This document shows positions 9,310 through 18,996 of a stretch of 64,000 nt of DNA, one piece after another. A model generated the notes under the pieces. It did not search any database, was not told the DNA's origin, and was given only the letters and a program-made list of their open reading frames with translations. Each line of letters opens with the position of its first letter. Within the stretch, counting starts at the first letter, position 1. Origin of the DNA: Tibeticola sediminis (GTDB taxonomy: Bacteria > Pseudomonadota > Gammaproteobacteria > Burkholderiales > Burkholderiaceae_C); assembly GCF_003843835.1 (NCBI RefSeq), contig NZ_RKQL01000001.1, positions 868,001 to 932,000 of the forward strand. The letters run 5' to 3'. The translations under genes and the position numbers were made by a program.

Positions 9310-10229
9310 TCGAAAACCTTCGGCGGTTCATGGCGATGGAAGCCCGCGTAGGGCCGCACCGCCGCACGCTGCTGCACCTCAGGGGACGCGGCCAGCGCGC
9401 CCCAACCCAGCCGCACCTGCGGCCGCGCCCCGTCCACGCGCAGCACGCTTCCGCTGATGAAGCTGGCCGCGGGCGAGAGCAAGAACACGATCGCGGCCGA
9501 CACCTCGGCCTCGGTGCCAAAGCGCCCGAGCGGCACGGTCGCAGGCATCGACCGCAGCATCGGCGCGGCCTCCTCGGGATAGTGGTCCATGCCGCTCGAA
9601 GCGATGTAGCCAGGGGCGACCGCGTTGACACGCACGCCACTCGCCGCCCATTCGACGGCTGCAGTCTCGGTGAAGCTCACCATGCCCATGCGGGCCGCAC
9701 CGCTGTGACCCATGCCCGGCATCGAGCCCCACATGTCCGCGACGATGTTGACGATCGCACCGCCGTGCGCCTTCATGCTTTGTCGATAACATTCGCGCGC
9801 AACGAGGAATCCGCCCGTGAGGTTGGTGTCGAGCACCGCACGCCAGCCTTTGGCGCTGATCGTCTCGAGCGCCGCGATGTACTGCCCGCCCGCATTGTTC
9901 ACGAGCGCATCGACCCGACCGTGCGCGGCAAGGACCGAGCCAACCATCGCCGTCACCGCCGCCTCGTCACGGATGTCGCAAGGCTGCGCCGTGGCACGGC
10001 CGCCGTCTTCGGCGATCTCTTCAGCCACACGCTCGAGCTTGCCCGGATCACGGCCGACCAGCACCACCATCGCGCCGAGATGCGCCAATTCATGCGCGGT
10101 GCAGCGCCCGATGCCCGAGCCGCCACCGGTCACAATCACGACCCGGCCTTCGAACAGGCCATCGCGGAACACGGAACGGTACCGGGCGGGTTTAGGCAAC
10201 GCTGAAGAAGTCCCCCGCGCGTCGCTCAT
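9306..10229 (-). CDS. Short-chain dehydrogenase/reductase (AtuB/AtuG-like), N-terminus encoded in a MITE
   Basis: This NAD(P)-dependent SDR (307 residues from the chosen start) has the Rossmann motif TGGGSGIG, the NNAGG segment, and a late substrate/cofactor loop (APGYIASSG). The usual SDR catalytic YxxxK tyrosine is not obvious: the expected segment reads HSGAARMGMVSFTETAAVEW, without Tyr and Lys at the standard spacing, as in the DECR-type 2,4-dienoyl-CoA reductases that lack this tyrosine. The only good ATG near the domain start is at 10229, inside the family B element at 10195-10355, so the first 11 or so codons are element sequence. The frame stays open to 10469 but that part runs through the element into the TetR gene. 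It stands first in the carboxylase block. Confidence 0.75.
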   Translation of the reverse strand: MSDARGTSSALPKPARYRSVFRDGLFEGRVVIVTGGGSGIGRCTAHELAHLGAMVVLVGRDPGKLERVAEEIAEDGGRATAQPCDIRDEAAVTAMVGSVLAAHGRVDALVNNAGGQYIAALETISAKGWRAVLDTNLTGGFLVARECYRQSMKAHGGAIVNIVADMWGSMPGMGHSGAARMGMVSFTETAAVEWAASGVRVNAVAPGYIASSGMDHYPEEAAPMLRSMPATVPLGRFGTEAEVSAAIVFLLSPAASFISGSVLRVDGARPQVRLGWGALAASPEVQQRAAVRPYAGFHRHEPPKVFE

Positions 10230-10359
10230 CCCAGCTGCGGGCGGTCTGCTTCGTTGCAAATCCTCGCCATAGCTTTGGATATGGCTGCGGTTTGCACCTC
10301 GCATCCCATCCCGCGGCCGGGCGAGCGCCATCACGGGAACTTGTTCAGCGTTGCCTTTA
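10191..10359. mobile_element. Family B MITE, copy B1 (with 4-bp target duplication)
   Basis: The element is 10195-10355 (161 bp). Ends are GGCAACGCTGAAGAAGTCC and, inverted, GGAACTTGTTCAGCGTTGCC. It is flanked by a perfect 4-bp duplication, TTTA at 10191-10194 and 10356-10359. Inner arms can fold into a long hairpin. The right duplication contains the TAA stop codon of the upstream TetR gene, and the left end lies inside the SDR reading frame. The shared palindromic core is at about 10253-10302. It codes for nothing. Confidence 0.88.
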
Positions 10360-11088
10360 TCGCTCATCCAATGGCTCCTGCAAGAACAGATCCAGCGCCG
10401 CCTCGGTGAGCTCATCGAGCGAGGCGCGGCCGGCGGGATCGAACCATTGCACGGCCCAGTTGAGGGCACCGAAGATCATGAGCCGCGCAAGGCTCGGATC
10501 GCCGCGCAGCATCCGCGCGGCAAACAGCGCCTGCAGCACCGGGACCCAGACCGCCTCATACTCGCGCCGCAGCGCGTTGACCGCCAGGCGCTGCTGCGGC
10601 GAGAGCGAGCGCCATTCGTAGAGCATCACTGGGATGAAGTCGCTCTCGGGGCCGAGCAGCACCTCCAGATGGTTGCGCACCAGTGCGCGCAGCGTCTGCC
10701 GCGGCGTCGGCTCGGCATGAACGCTGGCTGCAGCCGCGAGCGCCGCCGCCTGTGCCGCCAGCGCGCGCTGCATGCCTTCGAGCATCACGGCGCCCAAGAG
10801 GGCCTGCTTGCTCTCGAAGTGATAGAACGGAGAGCCCGACTGCATGCCCGCTGCCGCCGCAATGTCGCGCGTCGAGGTGGCGGCAAAACCCTGCAGCCGA
10901 AACAGCCGAGCGGCCGAGCGCAACAGCGCCTGGCGCCGGTTGCCGTCGTCGCGTTCCTCGGGCCGTTTGCGTGGCCGGCCACGGCCGCGCGCCGCCGGCA
11001 AGGCCGGCGCATCCACACAGTCGGCTGGGCCACAAGCCTCGGCCTCAGCCGGGGCTTGGGTCGCCGTTGGGGTCTTCAAAATACGCAT
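10357..11088 (-). CDS. TetR-family transcriptional regulator of the carboxylase cluster
   Basis: This 243-residue protein begins with a low-complexity, Ala/Pro/Arg-rich leader of about 45 residues ending in an AT-hook-like GRGRPRKRP, followed by a TetR helix-turn-helix (AARLFRLQGFAATSTRDIAAAAGMQSGSPFYHF, residues 58-90 approx.) and an all-helical ligand domain. It precedes the SDR and carboxylase genes on the same strand, where AtuR or LiuR-type repressors are often found, so control of this block by an acyl-CoA intermediate is a fair inference. Its stop codon is formed by the target duplication of MITE B1. I see no clear operator in the 78 bases upstream. Confidence 0.82.
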   Translation of the reverse strand: MRILKTPTATQAPAEAEACGPADCVDAPALPAARGRGRPRKRPEERDDGNRRQALLRSAARLFRLQGFAATSTRDIAAAAGMQSGSPFYHFESKQALLGAVMLEGMQRALAAQAAALAAAASVHAEPTPRQTLRALVRNHLEVLLGPESDFIPVMLYEWRSLSPQQRLAVNALRREYEAVWVPVLQALFAARMLRGDPSLARLMIFGALNWAVQWFDPAGRASLDELTEAALDLFLQEPLDER

Positions 11089-11166
11089 GCCGGCGCAGAT
11101 TAGCAGCCGGCATGATTTTTGGCAAGCAATCGCTTTGTGAAAATACCCGGGTCCGCCGGGCCATGA

Positions 11167-11931
11167 TCACAGTCGCGAAAAGTCAGGCAAGCGCCGTTCC
11201 ATGAAGGCGGTGAAGGCTTCGCGTGCGGCGGGCTCCCGCAACATGCGCCCGAAGCTCGCAGCCTCTTCGGCCATCTGGCGCAAAACCGCTTCGGCCTGGG
11301 GCTTCTTCATGAGCCGCTTGGTCTCGATCAGCGAAGCCAGCGGCTTTGCGGCGAGTTTGCGTGCGACCGACTGCGCATAGGCATTGGCTTCCGAGGGCGG
11401 AACGACGCGGTTGACCAGCCCGACCTCGAGCGCGGCTTCGGCCATGAAGGGCTCGCCGAGCAACAGCGCCTCGGCGGCGCGGTGGTAACCCATCATCTGC
11501 GGCACCAGCAGACTCGAGGCCGCCTCCGGGCACAGGCCGAGATTCACGAAGGGCATCGAAAACGCAGCATTGTCGCCCGCGTAGACGAGGTCGCAATGGA
11601 ACAGCAGCGTCGTGCCGATGCCAACGGCCGGCCCGCAGACCGCCGCCACCAGCGGCTTCGGAAAGCCCGCCAGCGCGCGCAGGAAGCGGAACACCGGCGC
11701 ATCTTCCTTGGCGGGTGGTTGCTGCAGGAAGTCACCAATGTCGTTGCCGGCACTGAAAACGGTTTCATGGCCTTGAAAAACCACGACGCGCACGAGCGTG
11801 TCCGCGGCAGCGGCCTCGAGCGCGTCGGCCAACGTGGCATACATGGCCGCCGTGATCGAGTTCTTGCGTTCGAGCCGGTTGAAGGTCAGCGTGGTGATGC
11901 CGTCTTCGGTGTGGATCAGGATGTCGGTCAT
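11167..11931 (-). CDS. Delta3,Delta2-enoyl-CoA isomerase-like crotonase
   Basis: This 254-residue crotonase-fold protein has the oxyanion segments FSAGNDIGDF and GPAVGIGTTLL. The usual hydratase glutamate in the xPE position is replaced (SMPFVNLG), while a glutamate is present in LGLCPEAASS (Glu136). That single-glutamate layout is the hallmark of the ECI/PECI isomerases, which move a cis-3 or trans-3 double bond to position 2 so unsaturated acyl chains can enter beta-oxidation. I chose ATG 11931, preceded by GAGGAGA, not the upstream frame start at 11955. The thiolase gene lies 34 bases upstream on the same strand. An isomerase would suit unsaturated or terpene-derived acyl-CoAs. Confidence 0.8.
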   Translation of the reverse strand: MTDILIHTEDGITTLTFNRLERKNSITAAMYATLADALEAAAADTLVRVVVFQGHETVFSAGNDIGDFLQQPPAKEDAPVFRFLRALAGFPKPLVAAVCGPAVGIGTTLLFHCDLVYAGDNAAFSMPFVNLGLCPEAASSLLVPQMMGYHRAAEALLLGEPFMAEAALEVGLVNRVVPPSEANAYAQSVARKLAAKPLASLIETKRLMKKPQAEAVLRQMAEEAASFGRMLREPAAREAFTAFMERRLPDFSRL

Positions 11932-11965
11932 CGCAAAGTCTCCTCGGGTGCGCACTGGGGCACGC

Positions 11966-13174
<1,209 letters not shown>

Positions 13175-13218
13175 GATCGGGTTCCTTTGAAGGCTTCAGA
13201 GGCTGAGAGGGGATTGGG

Positions 13219-13337
13219 CGTGCCCGAGGGGGCGCCCCAAAGTGCGCCTGAGTAGGCGCAAAGCACAGCCGTAGCTCGGGCTACGGCGCGCATTTGCAAC
13301 GCCCTCGGGCGTTCTTTGGGACGTCAAAGCGGGCACG
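13219..13337. repeat. Palindromic intergenic element C between thiolase and FadN genes
   Basis: Nested inverted repeats: CGTGCCCG (13219) with CGGGCACG (13330); CCCAAAG (13236) with CTTTGGG (13314). Its centre (about 13255-13302) is the same imperfect palindrome found in the family A and B elements: GCGCAAAGCACAGCC on one arm and GCATTTGCAACGCC on the other. It lacks both families' terminal repeats, and I see no target duplication. It fills most of the 183-base gap between the two genes. Confidence 0.7.
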
Positions 13338-13357
13338 ACCGATTTCCTTTCAGCCGC

Positions 13358-15814
13358 TCAGTTGCGCACCGGCTTGCCGGTGGAGAGCATGCCCATGATG
13401 CGTTCCTGCGTCTTGGGGTGGGTCAGCAAGGCGCCGAACGCACGGCGCTCGAGCGTCATGAGGTATTCCTCACTCACGAGCGTGCCGGGGTCGACGTCGC
13501 CCCCCGTGAGCACGGTGGCGATGTGGTCGGCGATGTGGAAGTCGTGCTGGCTGATGAAGCCGCCGTCGCGCATGTTGACGAGCTGCCCGAGGATGGTCGC
13601 GCGCGCATCGCGCCCGGCCACCGGGAACAGCCGCTTGAGCGGCGGCCGCCAGCCACTCTCAGCCATGGCGCGCGCTTCGTTGAGTGCGACATGCAGCAGC
13701 TCGTCGCGGTGGGCGACGACGACATCGCTCTCGAGCAGATAGCCGAGCTTGCGCGACTCGAGCGCGCTGGTGCCGACCTTGGCCATCGCCGCCGCGGTGA
13801 ATCCGTCGCTCAAGAACGGCAGCAGATCTTTTCCGGTCGACAGGCGGGCGTTTTCCGCCGCGCGACGGGCAATGTAGGTCAGACCGCCACCACCAGGGAT
13901 CAGGCCCACGCCGACCTCGACGAGGCCGATGTAGCTCTCCATGTGCGCAACGCGCCGCGCGCAGTGCACGGCGAGTTCACAACCGCCGCCGAGCGCCAGC
14001 CCGCGCACGGCCGCCACCACCGGAACGTTGGCGTAGCGGATGCGCAGCATGATGCGCTGCAGTTCGGCCTCGGCTTCGTCGATCGCCGCGACGCCGCCCA
14101 TGAGGAAGCCCGGCAGCATGGCCTGCAGGTCGGCACCGGCAGAGAACGGCTCGTCGGGCGACCAGATCACCAGGCCGCGGTAGTCGGCCTCGGCCCGCTC
14201 CACGGCTCCGGCCAGCCCCTCGATCACGTCGGGGCCGAGCGTGTGCATCTTCGAGCGCAGCGAAGCGATCAGCACATCACCGGCGACTTCGGGCAGCGTC
14301 CACAGCCGCAGGCCGTCGTTTTCGAACACGGTCTGGCCACTGCGCTCGGGGCGTGGCCCGCCTTCGCCCAGCAGCAGCTCGGGGAAGATTTGCCGACGGT
14401 AGACCGGCAGCGCCCGACGCGGCTCGAAGCGGCCGGTGCTGGGGTTCCACGAACCCGCCTCGGTGTGCACGCCGCCGGCTTCGGCGACCGGGCCGTGAAA
14501 CACCCAGTCGGGCAGCGGCGCCTTGCACAGCGCGCGGCCCGCGTCGATGTCTTCTTGCACCATGCGCGCGACTTCGAGCCAGCCGGCTTCCTGCCAGAGT
14601 TCGAACGGGCCTTGCTTCATGCCAAAGCCCCAGCGCATCGCCTGGTCCACGTCCCGCGCGGTGTCGGCGATGGAGGCGAGGTGGATCGCCGCGTAGTGGA
14701 AGCTGTTGCGCAGAATCGCCCACAGGAAGCGGCCCTGCGGGCCTTCGGCGTTGCGCAGCAGCTTGAGCCGCTCGGCCGCGGGCTTCTTGAGCATGCGCTC
14801 GTACACCGGGTCGGCCTTGGCGCCCGCGGGGACGTAGTCGCCGCTGGCCAGGTCGAAGCGCAGCACGTCGCGGCCGACTTTTTTGTAGAAACCGGCTTTG
14901 GTTTTCTGGCCCAGGTGGCCGAGCTCGATGAGCTTGGCCAACACCGGCGGGGTGCCGAAGCTGCCGTAAAAGGGGTCCGTGTCGAGGCTGAGGTTGTCCT
15001 GCAGCGTCTTGATGACATGGGCCATCGTGTCCAGGCCCACCACGTCGGCCGTGCGGAAGGTGCCCGAGCTTGCGCGGCCGAGCTTCTTGCCGGTGAGGTC
15101 GTCGACGATGTCGAAGCTGAGGCCGAAGTTCTCCGCCTCCTTCATCGTGGAGAGCATGCCGGCGATGCCGATGCGGTTGGCGATGAAGTTGGGCGTGTCC
15201 TTGGCACGCACCACGCCCTTGCCCAGCGTGGTCGTGACGAAGGCTTCGAGATCGTCGAGGATGCCCGCCTGCGTCGAGGGCGTGGCGATCAGCTCGACGA
15301 GCTGCATGTAGCGCGGCGGGTTGAAGAAGTGAATGCCGCAAAACCGCGGACGGATCGACTCGGGCAAAGCCTCGGACAAGCGGGTGATCGACAGCCCCGA
15401 GGTATTGGAAGCCAGGATCGCATGCGGTGCGACGAAGGGTGCGATCTTGTGATAGAGGTCGGTCTTCCAGTCCATGCGCTCGGCAATGGCCTCGATGACG
15501 AGGTCGCACTCGCGCAGCCGCTCGAGGTGCTCTTCGTAGTTCGCAGGCTCGATGAGCATCGCATCCTCGGCCACGCCCAGCGGCGAAGGCTTGAGTTTTT
15601 TGAGGTTTTCGATCGCGCGCAGCGCAATGCCGCTCTTGGGGCCTGCGCCGCCGGGCCGCCCCAAGGCCGGCGCAGCAGGGAGCGTGGGGGCCTTCGGGTC
15701 GGGAAGGTCGAACAGGATGACCGGAACCTTGACGTTGACGAGGTGGGCGGCAATCTGCGCGCCCATCACGCCGGCGCCGAGCACGGCAACTTTTCGGACG
15801 TTGAATCGGGACAT
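13358..15814 (-). CDS. 3-hydroxyacyl-CoA dehydrogenase/enoyl-CoA hydratase, FadN-type fusion
   Basis: This 818-residue fusion starts with the NAD-binding dehydrogenase (KVAVLGAGVMGAQIAAHL), continues with the C-terminal dehydrogenase domains (FCGIHFFNPPRYMQLVE, then DTPNFIANRIG), and ends with a crotonase domain (VVAAVRGLALGGGCELAVHC, GLIPGGGGL). This order is the reverse of E. coli FadB and the same as Bacillus FadN (YusL). It would convert trans-2-enoyl-CoA to 3-oxoacyl-CoA for the thiolase next to it. I chose ATG 15814 (MSRFNV); an open frame extends upstream to 15979 over the neighbouring gene without homology. Confidence 0.88.
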   Translation of the reverse strand: MSRFNVRKVAVLGAGVMGAQIAAHLVNVKVPVILFDLPDPKAPTLPAAPALGRPGGAGPKSGIALRAIENLKKLKPSPLGVAEDAMLIEPANYEEHLERLRECDLVIEAIAERMDWKTDLYHKIAPFVAPHAILASNTSGLSITRLSEALPESIRPRFCGIHFFNPPRYMQLVELIATPSTQAGILDDLEAFVTTTLGKGVVRAKDTPNFIANRIGIAGMLSTMKEAENFGLSFDIVDDLTGKKLGRASSGTFRTADVVGLDTMAHVIKTLQDNLSLDTDPFYGSFGTPPVLAKLIELGHLGQKTKAGFYKKVGRDVLRFDLASGDYVPAGAKADPVYERMLKKPAAERLKLLRNAEGPQGRFLWAILRNSFHYAAIHLASIADTARDVDQAMRWGFGMKQGPFELWQEAGWLEVARMVQEDIDAGRALCKAPLPDWVFHGPVAEAGGVHTEAGSWNPSTGRFEPRRALPVYRRQIFPELLLGEGGPRPERSGQTVFENDGLRLWTLPEVAGDVLIASLRSKMHTLGPDVIEGLAGAVERAEADYRGLVIWSPDEPFSAGADLQAMLPGFLMGGVAAIDEAEAELQRIMLRIRYANVPVVAAVRGLALGGGCELAVHCARRVAHMESYIGLVEVGVGLIPGGGGLTYIARRAAENARLSTGKDLLPFLSDGFTAAAMAKVGTSALESRKLGYLLESDVVVAHRDELLHVALNEARAMAESGWRPPLKRLFPVAGRDARATILGQLVNMRDGGFISQHDFHIADHIATVLTGGDVDPGTLVSEEYLMTLERRAFGALLTHPKTQERIMGMLSTGKPVRN

Positions 15815-15834
15815 GGAATTTCCTGGGTGTTGAG

Positions 15835-16266
15835 TTACTGCACGCGCACCCAGACCTGGGTGCGGTAGAAGGGGCCGATGTAGCCGCGCACCTGCAGCTT
15901 CTTGCCGTCTTCGATCGGGGTCATGCGCAAGGTGTATTCCTTGCCGTTTTCGGGGTCGAGGATCTTGCCGCCCTCCCACACGAGGTCGTCGGGCGACTTC
16001 TTCGCGCCGCGGATGATCTCGAGGCCGACCTTCGGCTGGCCTTTGCGGTCATCCGTGCAGGCGGTGCAGTTGGGCTCGGCGCTTTGAATCAGCGCGCGCT
16101 CGATGCGACCGTGCAGCGCGCCCGAGGGCGTCGCAGCGATGCGGATCTCGGCCTTGGCTTCGCCGGTCTTGTCGTCGATGTTCCGCCACAGGCCCTCGGG
16201 CGTGAGTTGCGCCCAAGCCAGCCCTGAAAATGCTACAAAACCAAGAGCAAACAAAGACCGTTTCAT
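15835..16266 (-). CDS. DUF2147-family periplasmic protein
   Basis: This 143-residue protein has a clear Sec signal peptide (MKRSLFALGFVAFSGLAWA, cleavage before QLTPEG). The mature part matches the DUF2147 family: GLWRNIDDKTGEAKAEIRI near its start and the closing LQVRGYIGPFYRTQVWVRV. The family is a small secreted beta-structured domain of unknown role. It holds two cysteines in NCTACTDD, able to form a disulphide or bind metal. Its position between fatty-acid oxidation genes is recurrent in Burkholderiales in my recollection. I chose ATG 16266 because it gives the signal peptide. Confidence 0.78.
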   Translation of the reverse strand: MKRSLFALGFVAFSGLAWAQLTPEGLWRNIDDKTGEAKAEIRIAATPSGALHGRIERALIQSAEPNCTACTDDRKGQPKVGLEIIRGAKKSPDDLVWEGGKILDPENGKEYTLRMTPIEDGKKLQVRGYIGPFYRTQVWVRVQ

Positions 16267-16329
16267 GCTGGCGTTCCCCCAAAAACGTTGAAAAACGGCC
16301 GCCACGCGTCGGCAGCGGCCCCTGAGGCC

Positions 16330-18126
16330 TCACGCCAAAGCCAGCTCCGTCTCCATCAGCGGCGCCGCACCCGCGCGGGCCGTGCGCATGAGCGAGGCGG
16401 TTTCAGGGAAGAGCTTGGCAAAGTAGAAGCGCGCGGTTTGCAGCTTGGCGGCGTAGAACGGATCGGTGTTGCCCGCAGCGATCTCGCGCAGCGCCACCTG
16501 CGCCATGCGCGCCCAGAAGTAGCCAAACACCAGGTGCCCGGCCACGCGCAGGTAGTCCACCGCAGCGGCGCCGATTTCATCGGGGTTTTGCATGCCTTTG
16601 AAGCCGATCTCGGTCGTGAACTTGGTCATCTGGTCGCCCAGCATGGCGATCGGATTGATGAACTCGGCCATCTTCTCGTTGACGCCCTCTTCCTCGACCA
16701 GCTGCGCGACGAGCTTGCCAAACTTCTTGAGCGTCGCCCCGTTGTTCGACAGCACCTTGCGGCCCAGCAGGTCGAGCGCCTGGATGGTGTTCGTACCTTC
16801 GTAGATCATGTTGATGCGCGCATCGCGCACGAACTGCTCCATGCCCCACTCTTTGATGTAGCCGTGGCCGCCAAAAACCTGCTGACACATCATGGTGGCC
16901 TGCCAGCCGTTGTCGGTCAGGAAAGCCTTGGTGATGGGCGTGAGCAGCGAGAGCATTTCCTCGCTGTCCTTGCGCACCTTCTCGTCAGGGTGGAAATGCA
17001 CCTTCTCGAGCAGCACCGAGCAGAAGATCGCCAGCGCGCGTCCGCCCTCGGCGTAGGCCTTGGCGGTCAGCAACATCTTGCGCACATCCGGGTGCACGAT
17101 GATCGGGTCGGCCGGCTTGTCCTTGGCCTTCGGACCCGAGAGGCTGCGCATCTGCAGGCGATCCTTGGCGTAAGCCAGGGCGTTCTGATAGGCCACCTCG
17201 GTCAAGCCGAGCGACTGATTGCCCACGCCCAGGCGCGCCGCGTTCATCATCACGAACATCGCCTGCATGCCTTTGTTCGGCTGGCCGACCATGGTGCCGA
17301 CGGCGCCATCGAGCACCATCTGACAGGTCGCGTTGCCGTGGATGCCCATCTTGTGCTCGAGGCCCGCGCAGAAGATGGCGTTGCGCTCGCCGAGGCTGCC
17401 GTCGGCGTTGACCCGGAACTTGGGCACGATGAAGAGGCTGATGCCCTTGATGCCGGGCGGCGCGTCGGGCAGGCGCGCGAGCACCAGGTGCACGATGTTC
17501 TCGGCGAGGTCGTGCTCACCGGCGCTGATGAAAATCTTCGTGCCCGTGAGTTTGTAGGTGCCGTCGGCTTGTGGCTCGGCCTTGGTGCGCAACAGGCCCA
17601 GGTCGGTGCCGCAATGCGGTTCGGTCAGGCACATCGTGCCGGTCCACTCGCCGCTGGTCATCTTGGGCAGATAGGTGTGCTTTTGCTCGGGCGTGCCGTG
17701 CGCTTCGAGCGCGGCATAGGCACCGTGCGTCAGACCGGGGTACATGGTCCAGGCCTGGTTGGCCGAGTTCATCATCTCGTACAGGCACTGGTTGACCACG
17801 AACGGCAGACCCTGGCCGCCGAATTCGGGGTCGCAAGACAGCGCCGGCCAGCCGCCAGCGACATAGGTCTGATACGCCTCCTTGAAGCCCTTGGGCGTCG
17901 TGACCTCGTGGGTCTCGCGGTTGAGCTGGCAGCCTTCGGTGTCGCCGCTGATGTTGAGCGGAAAGATCACTTCGCTCGCGAACTTGCCGGCCTCTTCGAG
18001 GATGGCGTTGATGGTGTCGACGTCGATGTCCGCATGCCGGGGCATCGCACGAAATTCATCGGTGACCTTGAACAACTCGTGCATGACGAACTGCATGTCA
18101 CGCAGGGGTGGGTTGTAAATCGGCAT
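16330..18126 (-). CDS. Acyl-CoA dehydrogenase with C-terminal extension (FadE/DmdC type)
   Basis: This 598-residue flavoenzyme is longer than classical acyl-CoA dehydrogenases (about 390) because of an extra N-terminal helix region and a C-terminal domain of the Acyl-CoA_dh_C kind. It has WTGTMCLTEPHCGTDLG for the flavin loop, GGHGYIKEWGMEQFVRDARI, and the catalytic glutamate in MIYEGTNTIQALDL. The group includes broad fatty acyl-CoA dehydrogenases and DmdC. It performs the first step of beta-oxidation and passes electrons to ETF. With the FadN, thiolase and isomerase genes downstream it completes a beta-oxidation set. The TetR gene lies 48 bases upstream on the same strand. Confidence 0.88.
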   Translation of the reverse strand: MPIYNPPLRDMQFVMHELFKVTDEFRAMPRHADIDVDTINAILEEAGKFASEVIFPLNISGDTEGCQLNRETHEVTTPKGFKEAYQTYVAGGWPALSCDPEFGGQGLPFVVNQCLYEMMNSANQAWTMYPGLTHGAYAALEAHGTPEQKHTYLPKMTSGEWTGTMCLTEPHCGTDLGLLRTKAEPQADGTYKLTGTKIFISAGEHDLAENIVHLVLARLPDAPPGIKGISLFIVPKFRVNADGSLGERNAIFCAGLEHKMGIHGNATCQMVLDGAVGTMVGQPNKGMQAMFVMMNAARLGVGNQSLGLTEVAYQNALAYAKDRLQMRSLSGPKAKDKPADPIIVHPDVRKMLLTAKAYAEGGRALAIFCSVLLEKVHFHPDEKVRKDSEEMLSLLTPITKAFLTDNGWQATMMCQQVFGGHGYIKEWGMEQFVRDARINMIYEGTNTIQALDLLGRKVLSNNGATLKKFGKLVAQLVEEEGVNEKMAEFINPIAMLGDQMTKFTTEIGFKGMQNPDEIGAAAVDYLRVAGHLVFGYFWARMAQVALREIAAGNTDPFYAAKLQTARFYFAKLFPETASLMRTARAGAAPLMETELALA

Positions 18127-18174
18127 GGCAGACTCCTAGAGAAAAAGGAAACGGAAAAGGGAAATCGCAACGAA

Positions 18175-18837
18175 CTAGCCCGCTCGGCCGTAGCGCGCGA
18201 GCACATCGTCAAAACCGGTCATGGCCCGCTCGACGGCGCCGGCGCGGCGCAGGAATCGGGCCTCGTAGTGCAGGGCCAGAATCAGCCCGTGGATCGCAAA
18301 CGCCACCTGGTGCTCATCAGCGTCGGCTCTCAGGTGCCCTTCCTCGCGCGCCTGGACGATGGCGCGCACGACCGCCGCCTGCCAGATGCTCACCGACTCG
18401 ACGAGCGCATCGCGCACCGGCCCGGGCCGGTCGTCGAAATCGACCGCCCCGCTGATGTAGATGCAGCCCGAATCGATCTCGGCCGAGGTGCGGCGCATCC
18501 AGTTCGCAAACAGCGCGCGCAAACGCGGCAGCCCGCGCGGCTCACGCATCGCGGGGAAGAAAACCTCGTCTTCGAAGCGGCTGTGGTATTCGCGGATGAC
18601 CGAAATCTGCAGTTCTTCGCGCGACCCGAAGTGGGCAAAGACGCCGGACTTGCTCATCCCCGTGAGCTCGGCCAGCGCGCCGATGCTCAAGCCTTCGAGC
18701 CCGACCTGCGCCGCCAGACCGAGCGCGGCGTCGAGGATCAGCGCCCGCGTCTGCTGCCCCTTGCCCCGCGCACGCGGCGCAACCATGCGCCCGGCATGGG
18801 CGACCCGTTTGAGATGCGGCTTTGCTGCAGTGGCCAT
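18175..18837 (-). CDS. TetR-family regulator, likely repressor of the beta-oxidation operon
   Basis: This 220-residue protein has a TetR DNA-binding domain after a basic leader (RALILDAALGLAAQVGLEGLSIGALAELTGMSKSGVFAHF spans the helix-turn-helix region, residues about 30-70) and a C-terminal ligand/dimer domain with the TetR_C-type SGCIYISGAVDFDDRPGPVR segment. I chose ATG 18837 over 18873. A 12-bp perfect dyad lies 41 bases upstream and probably is its own operator. Being first in the transcription unit with FadE, DUF2147, FadN, thiolase and isomerase genes, it likely senses acyl-CoA and controls them; this is inference. Confidence 0.82.
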   Translation of the reverse strand: MATAAKPHLKRVAHAGRMVAPRARGKGQQTRALILDAALGLAAQVGLEGLSIGALAELTGMSKSGVFAHFGSREELQISVIREYHSRFEDEVFFPAMREPRGLPRLRALFANWMRRTSAEIDSGCIYISGAVDFDDRPGPVRDALVESVSIWQAAVVRAIVQAREEGHLRADADEHQVAFAIHGLILALHYEARFLRRAGAVERAMTGFDDVLARYGRAG

Positions 18838-18877
18838 GGCGCGTGCAAAAATCCCGGTTGACGAACCGCCCAAAAGC

Positions 18878-18889
18878 GAACGGTCGTTC
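18878..18889. promoter_or_regulatory. Candidate TetR operator (GAACGGTCGTTC)
   Basis: GAACG and CGTTC form a perfect dyad around GT. The G/CAACG-type half site is common among TetR acyl-CoA regulators. It lies 41 bases upstream of the TetR start at 18837, in a gap of 159 bases after the FAH gene, and would overlap the promoter of the unit. Confidence 0.6.
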
Positions 18890-18996
18890 TATTCTGCAGC
18901 AATTGCGCTCGGACGCCAAACTTTCTGCAGGTTCTAGAGTGCGGCGTCTAGGATTTTTGGCAGAGCCAGCGCACGCGGCGCACCGGCCCGCGGGGT

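Noticed and set aside
13316-15868. 850-codon plus-strand open frame
   Set aside because: Antisense shadow of the FadN-type gene, typical in GC-rich DNA; composition is Arg/Gly/His-rich and has no family match.
16288-18861. 857-codon plus-strand open frame
   Set aside because: Antisense to FadE and TetR genes; same reasons.
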